A stretch of 34,913 bases of DNA from Frigoribacterium sp. Leaf8 (GTDB taxonomy: Bacteria > Actinomycetota > Actinomycetes > Actinomycetales > Microbacteriaceae): assembly GCF_001421165.1 (NCBI RefSeq), contig NZ_LMKB01000006.1, positions 465,899-500,811 on the forward strand, in the 5' to 3' direction. Positions 1 through 7,029 of the stretch are shown here, in pieces; the first letter of the stretch is position 1, and the number at the start of each line of letters is the position of its first letter. The notes below the pieces were generated by a model. It did no database searches and had not been told where the DNA came from. It saw nothing but the letters and a program-made list of their open reading frames with translations. A program made the position numbers and the translations under genes.

Positions 1-897
1 GCGGACGACCGTGAGACGGGCTGCGCTCAGCGCGATCTGCAGCTCGAGAGCGCCGTCGAGGTCGGGTGCGAGGAACGCCACCGTCGGGCCGGAGCCCGAC
101 ACGATGCCCGCGAGGGCCCCGTTGCCCTCACCGAGCTCGAGGACGTCGGCCAGGCCCGGCTGGAGGTGCAGGGCGGGCGCCTGGAGGTCGTTGTGCATGG
201 CGTCCGCGAGCATGCCCGGGTCGCCCGCCCGGAGTGCCTGCAGGACGCCGGCGTCGACGACGGGGTGCCGCACCGAGCGGATCTCGCCCTGGTGCCGCAG
301 ACGGTGCGCGTCGAGTTCGTCGTAGACGCGCGGCGTCGAGAGGCCGACGTCGGCCACGGCCAGGACCCACTGGAACTGCCCCTTCGCCAGGGCCGGGCTG
401 AGCTCGTCGCCGCGACCGGTACCGATCGCGGTGCCCCCGGCGAAGGCGAACGGGACGTCGGCACCGAGTCGGGCCGAGAGCCGCAGGAGTTCGTCACGAC
501 CGACGCCGGTTCCCCAGAGCGTGTCGCACGCGAGCAGCGTCGCGGCGGCGTCGGCCGATCCGCCCCCCATGCCGCCGGCCACGGGCACCGCCTTGTCGAC
601 GGTCAGGGCGACGCCGCCCGTGTAGCCGGTCGTCTCGGCCAGCAGGCGGGCGGCCTTGATCGCCAGGTTGGACCCGTCGGTCGGCACGCCCGACACGTCG
701 ATGGACGGGCCACCCGTGACGCTGACCGTGAAGTCGTCGGCGCGACGCGCGCGCACGTCCTCGTAGAGGGAGACGGCCTGGTAGGCGGTCGCGAGGTCGT
801 GATAACCGTCGTCCTGCAGGTCACCGACGGCGAGGAAGACGTTGATCTTGCCCGGCGCACGCGTGTGGACCACGGTCGGGGCGGCCACGGACGTCAT
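1..897 (-). CDS. ispE: 4-diphosphocytidyl-2-C-methyl-D-erythritol kinase (partial, cut at window edge)
   Basis: IspE is a cytoplasmic GHMP-family kinase. It phosphorylates the 2-hydroxyl of CDP-methylerythritol in the MEP route to isoprenoid precursors. The visible 299 residues start with an ATG at 897 and stay open to base 1, so the stop lies outside the window; the family is about 300-320 residues, so little is missing. Seen directly: an N-terminal APGKINVFL segment (about 14-22) typical of GHMP kinases, the glycine-rich ATP loop [15 protein letters not shown] (about 105-119), and a late [10 protein letters not shown] motif. It is the last gene of the metG-tatD-ksgA operon, 13 bases after the preceding stop. 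A TAGGTT box six bases before the ATG could give it its own leaderless promoter. The ksgA-ispE neighbourhood is common in Actinobacteria. Confidence 0.95.
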   Translation of the reverse strand, partial: MTSVAAPTVVHTRAPGKINVFLAVGDLQDDGYHDLATAYQAVSLYEDVRARRADDFTVSVTGGPSIDVSGVPTDGSNLAIKAARLLAETTGYTGGVALTVDKAVPVAGGMGGGSADAAATLLACDTLWGTGVGRDELLRLSARLGADVPFAFAGGTAIGTGRGDELSPALAKGQFQWVLAVADVGLSTPRVYDELDAHRLRHQGEIRSVRHPVVDAGVLQALRAGDPGMLADAMHNDLQAPALHLQPGLADVLELGEGNGALAGIVSGSGPTVAFLAPDLDGALELQIALSAARLTVVR

Positions 898-909
898 GCG
901 TCCAACCTA
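898..909 (-). promoter_or_regulatory. Possible leaderless -10 box before ispE
   Basis: On the minus strand TAGGTT (904-909) is followed by six bases and the ispE ATG. This fits the TANNNT-N6/7-start pattern seen at many genes here. It overlaps the end of the upstream gene, so it would be an internal operon promoter. No -35 element is evident. Confidence 0.4.
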
Positions 910-910
910 G

Positions 911-1525
911 TCAGTTCTGGCGATCACTCATGACGCCGAACGCCCGCGTCAACCCCTCTTTCACGGGCTGCACCCGTTCGGGCAGGCGCAGGCTGCCCTG
1001 CGTCAACGACACCGAGCACTTCGGACCGGCGGTCGACACCACCTGGAGGCGCAGCGTGTCCCCGTGCGCGAGGGTCCAGTCGGCGGTCGGACGCGTCGCG
1101 GACCGGGCGACGACCTCGGGCGGACCGCCGGCGTACCGGGCGAACCGGTCGACGGCGAGGTCGAACAGTTCGAGCGGTGCACCCCTCAGGCTGCGGCCGA
1201 CGGTGACCGCGTAGCTGCCGTCGGGCTGACGCCCCGGCGGCTCGACGCCGCGTTCTTGTTCGTAGCGCACCGTGATCCCTTCGGCCCACCACGGCACGAC
1301 CTCGAACTCGTCGACCAGGAGGCGCGAGATCTGCTCGTGGGACAGTCGCGCCGCCCCCGCGGCGTCGAGCCGTGCGAACCACTCGGCCGCACCGCGTCCG
1401 GTGCCCGACCCGAGCCGGGCGTCACTGAGCCGCTGCTCACCGTGCCCGCGCTCGTCACCGCCACCGTCCCTGCCCCTGGCCCTGCCGGACGGCGCGCCGT
1501 CGGGGCCGTTCTTGCGTCGGGGCAC
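911..1525 (-). CDS. Hypothetical protein, DUF4287-like segment with possible START/SRPBCC-like C-terminus
   Basis: A 204-residue protein of unknown function, starting with GTG three bases after the ksgA stop and ending 13 bases before ispE, so it is co-transcribed with both. The first 45 residues are rich in Gly, Arg and Asp and look disordered. Residues about 46-100 (EWFARLDAAGAARLSHEQIS, then WWAEGITVRYEQERG) resemble the segment annotated as DUF4287, which in actinobacterial proteins often precedes an SRPBCC/START-like domain. The C-terminal half (TLRLQVVST..KCSVSLTQGSLRLPERVQPVKEGLTRAF) has the strand-rich, helix-ending character of that domain. The family call is from memory of pattern only. 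No catalytic residues are recognised. Codon use matches its neighbours. Confidence 0.7.
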   Translation of the reverse strand: MPRRKNGPDGAPSGRARGRDGGGDERGHGEQRLSDARLGSGTGRGAAEWFARLDAAGAARLSHEQISRLLVDEFEVVPWWAEGITVRYEQERGVEPPGRQPDGSYAVTVGRSLRGAPLELFDLAVDRFARYAGGPPEVVARSATRPTADWTLAHGDTLRLQVVSTAGPKCSVSLTQGSLRLPERVQPVKEGLTRAFGVMSDRQN

Positions 1526-1528
1526 GGC

Positions 1529-2431
1529 TCAGCCGGCCTCGCCCTCGTCGGCGTGCAGCACGGCGGCGACGGACGCCCCGGCGAGGGCGTCGACGTCGCT
1601 GACCCGGGCCACGGCGAGGAAGTCGTCGACGGTGAGCTGCTCTCCCCGCTGGGTCGGGGCGAGTCCGGCACGCTCGAGAGCCTCGGAGGCGGCGGCGGAC
1701 GACCCGTAGAGGGAGGACAGCGACTGGCGCAGCATCTTGCGTCGCTGCTGGAACGCGGCATCGACGAGGGCGAAGGTCGCCCGACGCTCGAGCTCGCTGC
1801 CGCGGGCCGGCTTGCGGTCGAACGCGACGAGGATGCTGTCGACGTTCGGCACGGGCCAGAACACCTGGCGGCTGACCTGGCCCGCGGCCCGGAACTCGCC
1901 GTACCACGCCGCCTTGATGCTCGGGCCGCCGTAGACCTTCGAGCCGGGCTCGGCGGCCAGGCGCAGACCGACCTCGGACTGCACCATGACGAGCCCGTGC
2001 TCGAGCCCGCCGAAGTGCTCGAGGAAGTGCAGGAGCACCGGCACGCTGACGTTGTACGGCAGGTTCGCCACGAGGTGGGTGGGTTCGTCGGGCAGGGTCG
2101 TCACGCGCAGGGCGTCGTCGACGACGACGGTGAGGTCGGCCGCCGGCTGCAGCTGCGCGACGGTCTTCGGCAGCTGTTCGGCGAGGCGCTTGTCGATCTC
2201 GACGGCCACGACCTTGGCACCCGCCTCGAGCAGGCCGAGGGTCAGGGAGCCGAGCCCGGGGCCGATCTCGACGACGGTCATGCCCGCCGAGACACCCGAC
2301 GCGGCGACGATGCGACGCACGGTGTTGGCGTCGTGGACGAAGTTCTGCCCGAGCTTCTTGGTCGGCTGCACGCCGAGGAGGTCGGCGAGGTCACGGATCT
2401 CGGCGGGGCCGAGCAGGGTGGCGCGCGACAT
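1529..2431 (-). CDS. ksgA: 16S rRNA dimethyladenosine transferase RsmA/KsgA
   Basis: KsgA transfers four methyl groups from S-adenosylmethionine to two adjacent adenines in the 3'-terminal hairpin of 16S rRNA (A1518/A1519 in E. coli numbering) during small-subunit assembly. The 300-residue protein has the family's length and motifs. These are PTKKLGQNFVHD near the N-terminus (about 23-34), the SAM-binding VVEIGPGLGSLT (53-64), an acidic EID after strand 2 (78-80), and the catalytic NLPYN (123-127). The C-terminal domain has FQQRRKMLRQSL. The ATG shares one base with the tatD stop (TGATG), indicating translational coupling. The next gene starts three bases after its own stop. Confidence 0.97.
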   Translation of the reverse strand: MSRATLLGPAEIRDLADLLGVQPTKKLGQNFVHDANTVRRIVAASGVSAGMTVVEIGPGLGSLTLGLLEAGAKVVAVEIDKRLAEQLPKTVAQLQPAADLTVVVDDALRVTTLPDEPTHLVANLPYNVSVPVLLHFLEHFGGLEHGLVMVQSEVGLRLAAEPGSKVYGGPSIKAAWYGEFRAAGQVSRQVFWPVPNVDSILVAFDRKPARGSELERRATFALVDAAFQQRRKMLRQSLSSLYGSSAAASEALERAGLAPTQRGEQLTVDDFLAVARVSDVDALAGASVAAVLHADEGEAG

Positions 2432-3408
2432 CAGCCCTCGACCGTCACGGGCTCGCTGTCCCAGCTGCCGTAGACCAGTTCGGTCGTCGACGAGATCTGG
2501 GCCGCGAGCATGGACACGTCGGTGCCGATCGTCTCGGCCATCGACCGCAGCGTGAAGGGGATCAGGTACGGCGCGTTGGGGCGACCGCGGTAGGGCACCG
2601 GCGTCAGGTAGGGCGCGTCGGTCTCGACCATGATCAGGTTGCGCGGCAACTGCACGAGGGCGTCGCGCAGGGGCTGGGCGTTCTTGAACGTCACCGTGCC
2701 GGCGAAGGACGCGTACCAGCCGTTCTCGGCGAGGATGCTCGCCAGCTCGGGCCCGCCGCTGAAGCAGTGGAAGACGGTGCGTTCGGGAGCGCCCACCTCG
2801 AGCAGCAGGTCGACCACGTCGTCGTGGGCGTCGCGGTCGTGGATCTGCAGGGCCAGGCCGTGGCGCTTGGCGATCTCGATGTGGCCGCGGAACGCCTCGA
2901 GCTGGGCCGCCCGACCGTCGTCGCCGGTGCGGAAGAAGTCGAGCCCGGTCTCGCCGACGGCGCGCACGCGCGGCCTCGCGGCGAGCCCGTCCAGTTCGGA
3001 CAGCGCCTCGTCGAGGGTGCCCGCGGCCGCGAGGGCCGGGGCCTCGTTCGGGTGGATGGCGACGGCGGCGAGCACCCGGGGCTCGCGGCTGGCGATCTCG
3101 GCCGACCAGCGGGACGTCTCGAGGTCGGTGCCGACCTGCACCACGCCGCGCACGCCCACGGACGAGGCCCGGTCGAGGTGCTCGCGGTAGTCGAGGGGGC
3201 CGTCGCCGTCGTCTCCGACGCCGTCGGCGATCTCGAGGTGCGTGTGGTTGTCGTAGACCGGCACGACGAGGGGCTGGGGAGGCGCGGGGTAGGTCAGGTC
3301 GCGCTTCTGGCCGTCCGCGCCCGACGAGCGGTGGCGGACGTGCGTCGCCGGGACTCCGTCGGCCGGCCCGGAGGTCGCGCCGCCGCCACCGGACGTGTCG
3401 TCGCTCAT
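2431..3408 (-). CDS. tatD: TatD-family metal-dependent hydrolase (DNase)
   Basis: A 325-residue member of the TatD amidohydrolase-fold family, whose characterised members are 3'-5' exonucleases or DNases with two metal ions. Metal-ligand motifs visible in order: NHTHLE (54-59), AIHPNE, VGETGLDF, IHDRDAH, HCFSGG and ETDAPYLTP. The start overlaps the metG stop by four bases (ATGA), so translation is coupled. The first 45 residues before the catalytic barrel are an unusual Gly/Ser/Asp-rich extension, about twice what I would expect. That extension contains the dispersed 10-mer core (3278-3287), read as the linker PAPPQP (41-46). A later start inside the extension cannot be excluded, but the ATGA overlap favours this one. 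Confidence 0.93.
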   Translation of the reverse strand: MSDDTSGGGGATSGPADGVPATHVRHRSSGADGQKRDLTYPAPPQPLVVPVYDNHTHLEIADGVGDDGDGPLDYREHLDRASSVGVRGVVQVGTDLETSRWSAEIASREPRVLAAVAIHPNEAPALAAAGTLDEALSELDGLAARPRVRAVGETGLDFFRTGDDGRAAQLEAFRGHIEIAKRHGLALQIHDRDAHDDVVDLLLEVGAPERTVFHCFSGGPELASILAENGWYASFAGTVTFKNAQPLRDALVQLPRNLIMVETDAPYLTPVPYRGRPNAPYLIPFTLRSMAETIGTDVSMLAAQISSTTELVYGSWDSEPVTVEG

Positions 3409-4973
3409 GCCGCGGGCTCGGGCTGTTCGATGCGCGGGAAGAGACCGGCGGCGAGCGGCTGGACGTCGGGAGCGCTCGACCACTCGGCCGCACGATCGAC
3501 GGGCTGGCTGGTCAGCTCGCCCTGCCCGATCGACTGCCACAGGGTGCGCGTGGCCGTCGGGATGAACGGCGACAGCAGCACGGTGAGGGTGCCGAGACCC
3601 CGCAGCGCGGTGGCGAGGACCGTCGCCAGGCGCTCGCGCTGCGACTCGTCCTTCGCGATGGCCCAGGGCTCTTGCTCGGTGATGTACCCGTTCAGCTGGT
3701 CGACCAGTTGCCAGATGGACGCGAGCGCCTCGTTGATGGCGAACCGGTCGATCGCCGCGTCGGCCTCGGCCGTGACCCGCAGTTCGGTCTCGCGGACGGC
3801 CAGGTCGGCCTCGGTGAGGTCGCCGGCGACGGGCACGGTGCCGTCGAAGTAGCGGGTGATCATGGCCACGACGCGTGAGGCCAGGTTGCCGAACCCGTTG
3901 GCCAACTCGGCCTGGTAGCGGGCCGCGATGTCTTCCCAGCTGAAGTTGCCGTCCTGACCGAAGGTGATGGCGCGCATGAAGTAGTACCGGAACGCGTCGG
4001 CACCGAAGACGTCGGTGATCTGCTGAGGGGCGATGCCCGTGAGCTTCGACTTCGACATCTTCTCGCCACCGACCAGCAGCCAGCCGTGGCCGAAGACGTT
4101 CTTGGGGACGGGCAGCCCGGCCGCCATGAGCATCGCGGGCCAGATGACGGCGTGGAACCTCACGATGTCCTTGCCGACGAGCTGCACGGCCGGCCAGCGA
4201 CGCCGGAACTCGTCGTCGTCGACGCCGTAGCCGATGGCCGTGACGTAGTTGAGCAGGGCGTCGAACCACACGTAGACGACGTGCTTCTCGTCCCAGGGCA
4301 CCTTGACGCCCCAGTCGAAGCTCTGTCGCGAGATCGACAGGTCGCGCAGACCCTGCTTGACGAACGAGACGACCTCGTTGCGCACCGAGTCGGGCTGCAC
4401 GAAGTCGGGCTGGGCCTCGTAGAGGTCGAGCAGTCGCTGCTCGAAGTCGCTCATGCGGAAGAAGTAGTTGCTCTCTTGCAGCACCTCGACCGGGATGCTG
4501 TGGATCGCGCAGACCTGCTCGCCCTCGTAGGCGCCGGTGCCGGGCACCAGGTCGCTCGGCTGCTTGTACTCTTCGCAGCCGACGCAGTAGAAGCCCTCGA
4601 ACTCGCCCTGGTAGATGAAGCCGTCGTCGTAGAGCTTCTGCAGGAACTTCTGCACGCCGGCCTCGTGGCGGGCGTCGGTCGTGCGGATGAAGTCGTCGTT
4701 GGCGATGTCGACGGTCTCGAGCAGGGGCTTCCAGGACTCGGTGACGAGCTTGTCGGCCCACTCCTGCGGGGTCACGCCGTGGCTCGTGGCCGTGCGCAGG
4801 ATCTTCTGACCGTGCTCGTCGGTGCCAGTCAGCAGCCAGGCGTCGTCACCCCGCTGACGGTGCCACCGGGCGAGCACGTCGGCTGCGACCTCGGTGTAGG
4901 CGTGACCGATGTGCGGCACGTCGTTGACGTAGAAGATGGGCGTTGCGATGAAGAAGGAGTCGCCGGCGGGCAT
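3405..4973 (-). CDS. metG: Methionyl-tRNA synthetase
   Basis: A class I aminoacyl-tRNA synthetase that charges tRNA-Met. The protein is 522 residues, the length of forms lacking the C-terminal EMAP-like tRNA-binding domain. Seen: the HIGH motif exactly as HIGH (21-24), a connective-peptide zinc site C129-x2-C132...C154-x2-H157, and KMSKS (304-308). ATG codons at 4982 and 4973 and a GTG at 4997 are possible starts. I chose 4973 because the protein then begins MPAGDSFFIATPIFY, as in close relatives, and because TAAGAT lies seven bases upstream, fitting leaderless initiation; no Shine-Dalgarno is present. It is the first gene of the tatD-ksgA-ispE operon, with a strong hairpin just upstream. Confidence 0.97.
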   Translation of the reverse strand: MPAGDSFFIATPIFYVNDVPHIGHAYTEVAADVLARWHRQRGDDAWLLTGTDEHGQKILRTATSHGVTPQEWADKLVTESWKPLLETVDIANDDFIRTTDARHEAGVQKFLQKLYDDGFIYQGEFEGFYCVGCEEYKQPSDLVPGTGAYEGEQVCAIHSIPVEVLQESNYFFRMSDFEQRLLDLYEAQPDFVQPDSVRNEVVSFVKQGLRDLSISRQSFDWGVKVPWDEKHVVYVWFDALLNYVTAIGYGVDDDEFRRRWPAVQLVGKDIVRFHAVIWPAMLMAAGLPVPKNVFGHGWLLVGGEKMSKSKLTGIAPQQITDVFGADAFRYYFMRAITFGQDGNFSWEDIAARYQAELANGFGNLASRVVAMITRYFDGTVPVAGDLTEADLAVRETELRVTAEADAAIDRFAINEALASIWQLVDQLNGYITEQEPWAIAKDESQRERLATVLATALRGLGTLTVLLSPFIPTATRTLWQSIGQGELTSQPVDRAAEWSSAPDVQPLAAGLFPRIEQPEPAA

Positions 4974-4986
4974 GGGGACCATCTTA
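4974..4986 (-). promoter_or_regulatory. Leaderless-type -10 box before metG
   Basis: On the minus strand TAAGAT (4981-4986) stands seven bases before the metG ATG at 4973, with no ribosome-binding site between. It is the best match to TATAAT-like boxes among these sites. Confidence 0.55.
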
Positions 4987-5006
4987 GGTGGGGGCACCGA
5001 CGTGAT

Positions 5007-5063
5007 GACGCGACCCGCGCCTCCTGCGTCCGCCGCCGGGGACGAGGAGGCGCGGGTCGCGTC
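5007..5063 (-). terminator. Perfect 19-bp inverted repeat, terminator of the oxidoreductase gene
   Basis: Arms 5007-5025 and 5045-5063 are exact reverse complements, with a 19-base loop. The inner end of each arm is the dispersed motif AGGAGGCGCGG. It begins seven bases after the stop of the 5070-6062 gene and precedes the metG promoter, so it would separate the two transcription units. No T-tract follows, as is common in high-G+C actinobacterial terminators. Confidence 0.75.
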
Positions 5064-5069
5064 GACCGG

Positions 5070-6062
5070 TCAGGTCGCGTCGTGCTCCTCGGTGCGGTCG
5101 TCGGAACCCGCCCGCTCGCCGGCGTGCTCGCCCGGGTACTCGACGACGTCCATGCCGAGCACGTACTTGCCCCGGGCGTGGCCGTCCTCGAGGTCGCGGT
5201 AGGCGTCCTTGACGTCGTCGAGGGGGAAGATCCCGTCGATCGGCACCATGATCTTGTTGGTCGAGATCAGCTCGAGCAGCTCGGACAGCACGGCCTGCGA
5301 CGTCGCCTGGGCGCTGCCCTCGGCCTTGATGCCGTGCTGCTCGACGGCCGCGAAGTCGATGATCGTGTCGATGCGCTGCGGCGCGACGCCGAGCTCGAGG
5401 GCGTACCCGACGTTGCCCTGGCCGAAGCAGTCCACGAACGCGTCCACGCCCTGGGGGGCGGCCTCACGGATGCGGTCGACGACGCCGTCGCCGTACTCCA
5501 CGGGCGTGACGCCGAGCTGCCGCAGGAAGTCGTGGTTGCGCTCGCTCGCGGTGCCGATCACGGTGAGCCCGCCGAGGACGGCGAGCTGCGACACCATCAC
5601 GCCGACGCCGCCGGCCGCGGCCGAGACGACGATCGTGTCGCCCTCGGTGGCCTGCACGGCACGCAGCGCGGCGTAGGCGGTGGGTCCGGTCACGCTGATG
5701 CTGCCCGCGACCTCCCACGCCACGTTCTCGGGCTTCGCCACGAGTTCGTCGTGGTCGACGACGACGAACTCGGCGTGCGACGACCGGTTGGCCCACCCGA
5801 CGACCTCGTCACCGACGGTCCACTCGTCGACCCCCGCACCGACCTCGTCGACCACGCCGGCGAAGTCGGTCCCCTGCCCCGACGGGAACGCCGCGGGGAA
5901 CGCGTCGTGCATCAGTCCGGCGCGGATCGCCGCCTCACCGGGGTTCAGGCCCGCCGCCTTGACGGCGACCACGACCTGGCCGGCACCCGCCTCGGGCTTC
6001 GCCACCTGTTCGACCTTCAGCTCGTCGATGTCGCCGTACTGCTCGAAACGGACCGCCTTCAT
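5070..6062 (-). CDS. NADP-dependent zinc-free medium-chain oxidoreductase (quinone oxidoreductase-like)
   Basis: A 330-residue member of the zinc-independent quinone oxidoreductase (QOR/ζ-crystallin-like) branch of the MDR superfamily, expected to reduce quinones or activated alkenes with NADPH. Seen: the N-terminal MKAVRFEQYG, an AAGLNPGEAAIRAG segment in place of zinc-ligand residues, GQGTDFAGVVDEVG (62-75), and the nucleotide-binding SAAAGGVGVMVSQLA (147-161). The ATG at 6062 is fixed by a strong AGGAGG six bases upstream. The C-terminus (after about 305) is an acidic tail rich in Glu, Asp and His. The true substrate cannot be read from sequence. A hairpin follows the stop. The gene lies 93 bases downstream of rsmI on the same strand and may be partly co-transcribed with it. 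Confidence 0.9.
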   Translation of the reverse strand: MKAVRFEQYGDIDELKVEQVAKPEAGAGQVVVAVKAAGLNPGEAAIRAGLMHDAFPAAFPSGQGTDFAGVVDEVGAGVDEWTVGDEVVGWANRSSHAEFVVVDHDELVAKPENVAWEVAGSISVTGPTAYAALRAVQATEGDTIVVSAAAGGVGVMVSQLAVLGGLTVIGTASERNHDFLRQLGVTPVEYGDGVVDRIREAAPQGVDAFVDCFGQGNVGYALELGVAPQRIDTIIDFAAVEQHGIKAEGSAQATSQAVLSELLELISTNKIMVPIDGIFPLDDVKDAYRDLEDGHARGKYVLGMDVVEYPGEHAGERAGSDDRTEEHDAT

Positions 6063-6068
6063 GTCGTA

Positions 6069-6074
6069 CCTCCT
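6069..6074 (-). promoter_or_regulatory. Strong Shine-Dalgarno AGGAGG deciding the oxidoreductase start
   Basis: AGGAGG on the minus strand with a six-base spacer (TACGAC) to the ATG at 6062. It excludes the in-frame start further upstream near 6152. Confidence 0.85.
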
Positions 6075-6086
6075 GCTCGTGGTGGG

Positions 6087-6113
6087 CCGCGCCTCCTCCG
6101 GGCACGCGCCTCC
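6087..6113 (-). repeat. Two close copies of the dispersed motif in the rsmI-oxidoreductase gap
   Basis: CCGCGCCTCC (6087-6096) and CGCGCCTCC (6105-6113) lie in the same orientation 18 bases apart, between the rsmI stop and the next ribosome-binding site. They are direct rather than inverted, so they do not form a hairpin. Confidence 0.7.
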
Positions 6114-6155
6114 TCCGAGCTTGCACCCGCCGGGCTGGGCGGGGTACGCCACGCC

Positions 6156-6983
6156 CTACGCGCGGGGCGGGCGGGCGGCGAGGGCGGCCTGGTAGAGGTC
6201 GCGCCTCGACAGACCCGTGGCGGCGGCCACGTCGGCGGTGGCCTCTTTGAGGCGGGTGCCGTCGGCGACCAGGGCCTGCACCTGCGCGAGCCCGGCGGCC
6301 AGGTCGACGACGCGTTCGGGGGCGCCCTCGACCACGATGCAGATCTCGCCCCGGACGCCCTCGGCCGCCCACTCGGCGAGCTCGGCCGCGCTGCCGCGGC
6401 GCACCTCTTCGTGCAGCTTCGTCAGCTCACGGCAGACGACCACGCGGCGCGTGGCCCCGAGAGCGGTGACCAGGTCGCCGAGCGAGTCGGCCAGGCGGTG
6501 GGGCGACTCGAAGAACACCATGGTGCGGCGTTCGTCGGCGAGCGCCCCCAGCACGCGCAGACGGTCGCCCTGCTTGCGCGGCAGGAAGCCTTCGAAGCTG
6601 AAGCGGTCGGTGGGCAGTCCCGACACGGCGAGCGCGGTGAGCACCGCGGACGGGCCGGGGATCGCCGTGACGGTGACGCCCGCGGCCGCGGCGGCCTCGA
6701 CGAGCGGGAACCCGGGGTCGCTGATGGCGGGCATGCCGGCGTCGGTGAGCACGACCACGTCGGAGGCGCGGGCCAGCTCGACGATCTCGCCCGCCTTCTC
6801 GCGCTCGTTGTGCTCGTGCAGGGCGATGAGGCGGGGGCGGTTCTCGACGCCCAGGGCGCGCATCAGGTGGATCGCCGTGCGCGTGTCCTCCGCGGCGACG
6901 ACCTCGGCGTTCGACAGCGTCTCGATCAGGCGACGGCTGGCGTCGCCGAGGTTTCCGATGGGGGTGGCGGCGAGCACGATCAC
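6156..6983 (-). CDS. rsmI: 16S rRNA (cytidine-1402 2'-O)-methyltransferase RsmI
   Basis: RsmI methylates the ribose of C1402 in the decoding centre of 16S rRNA, using S-adenosylmethionine. From the GTG at 6983 the protein has 275 residues, the usual length. It begins MIVLAATPIGNLGDASRR, followed by AAEDTRTA, TDAGMPAISDPG, AIPGPSAVLTAL and FFESPHR, all hallmarks of the tetrapyrrole-methylase-fold RsmI family. A GTG at 7016 would add 11 residues of poor character (GGPGPGDNGR). The 6983 start is preferred because GACAAT stands six bases before it and because it restores the family N-terminus. It is divergent from the mannosyltransferase gene, an arrangement frequent in Actinobacteria. Confidence 0.96.
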   Translation of the reverse strand: MIVLAATPIGNLGDASRRLIETLSNAEVVAAEDTRTAIHLMRALGVENRPRLIALHEHNEREKAGEIVELARASDVVVLTDAGMPAISDPGFPLVEAAAAAGVTVTAIPGPSAVLTALAVSGLPTDRFSFEGFLPRKQGDRLRVLGALADERRTMVFFESPHRLADSLGDLVTALGATRRVVVCRELTKLHEEVRRGSAAELAEWAAEGVRGEICIVVEGAPERVVDLAAGLAQVQALVADGTRLKEATADVAAATGLSRRDLYQAALAARPPRA

Positions 6984-6995
6984 CCGCCCATTGTC
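6984..6995 (-). promoter_or_regulatory. Possible leaderless -10 box before rsmI
   Basis: Minus-strand GACAAT (6990-6995) lies six bases before the GTG at 6983. The first base deviates from TANNNT. It is back-to-back with the TACGAT box of the divergent gene. Confidence 0.4.
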
Positions 6996-7017
6996 CCCCG
7001 GTCCCGGACCGCCCACT

Positions 7018-7029
7018 TACGATGGCCCG
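7018..7029 (+). promoter_or_regulatory. Leaderless-type -10 box before the mannosyltransferase gene
   Basis: TACGAT (7018-7023) plus a six-base spacer to the ATG at 7030; no Shine-Dalgarno. The 10-mer CTTACGATGG here is repeated before hrpA (19017-19026). Confidence 0.5.

Noticed and set aside
1529-3493. A single long frame suggesting a fusion of upstream sequence to KsgA, and likewise metG-shadow to TatD (2431-4761).
   Set aside because: The extra N-terminal parts are out-of-frame readings of the preceding gene. The overlapping start/stop signals (TGATG, ATGA) mark the real boundaries.
5045-5050. The dispersed word contains AGGAGG, so it might simply be a Shine-Dalgarno sequence.
   Set aside because: Most copies have no start codon 5-10 bases downstream, half are in the opposite orientation to the gene they lie in, and the conserved part continues as CGCGG. 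Real ribosome-binding sites here (6069-6074, 24136-24141) lack that tail.
6156-7016. A longer RsmI starting at the GTG at 7016.
   Set aside because: The added residues (GGPGPGDNGR) are not family-like and would run into the divergent promoter. The GTG at 6983 gives the standard N-terminus.
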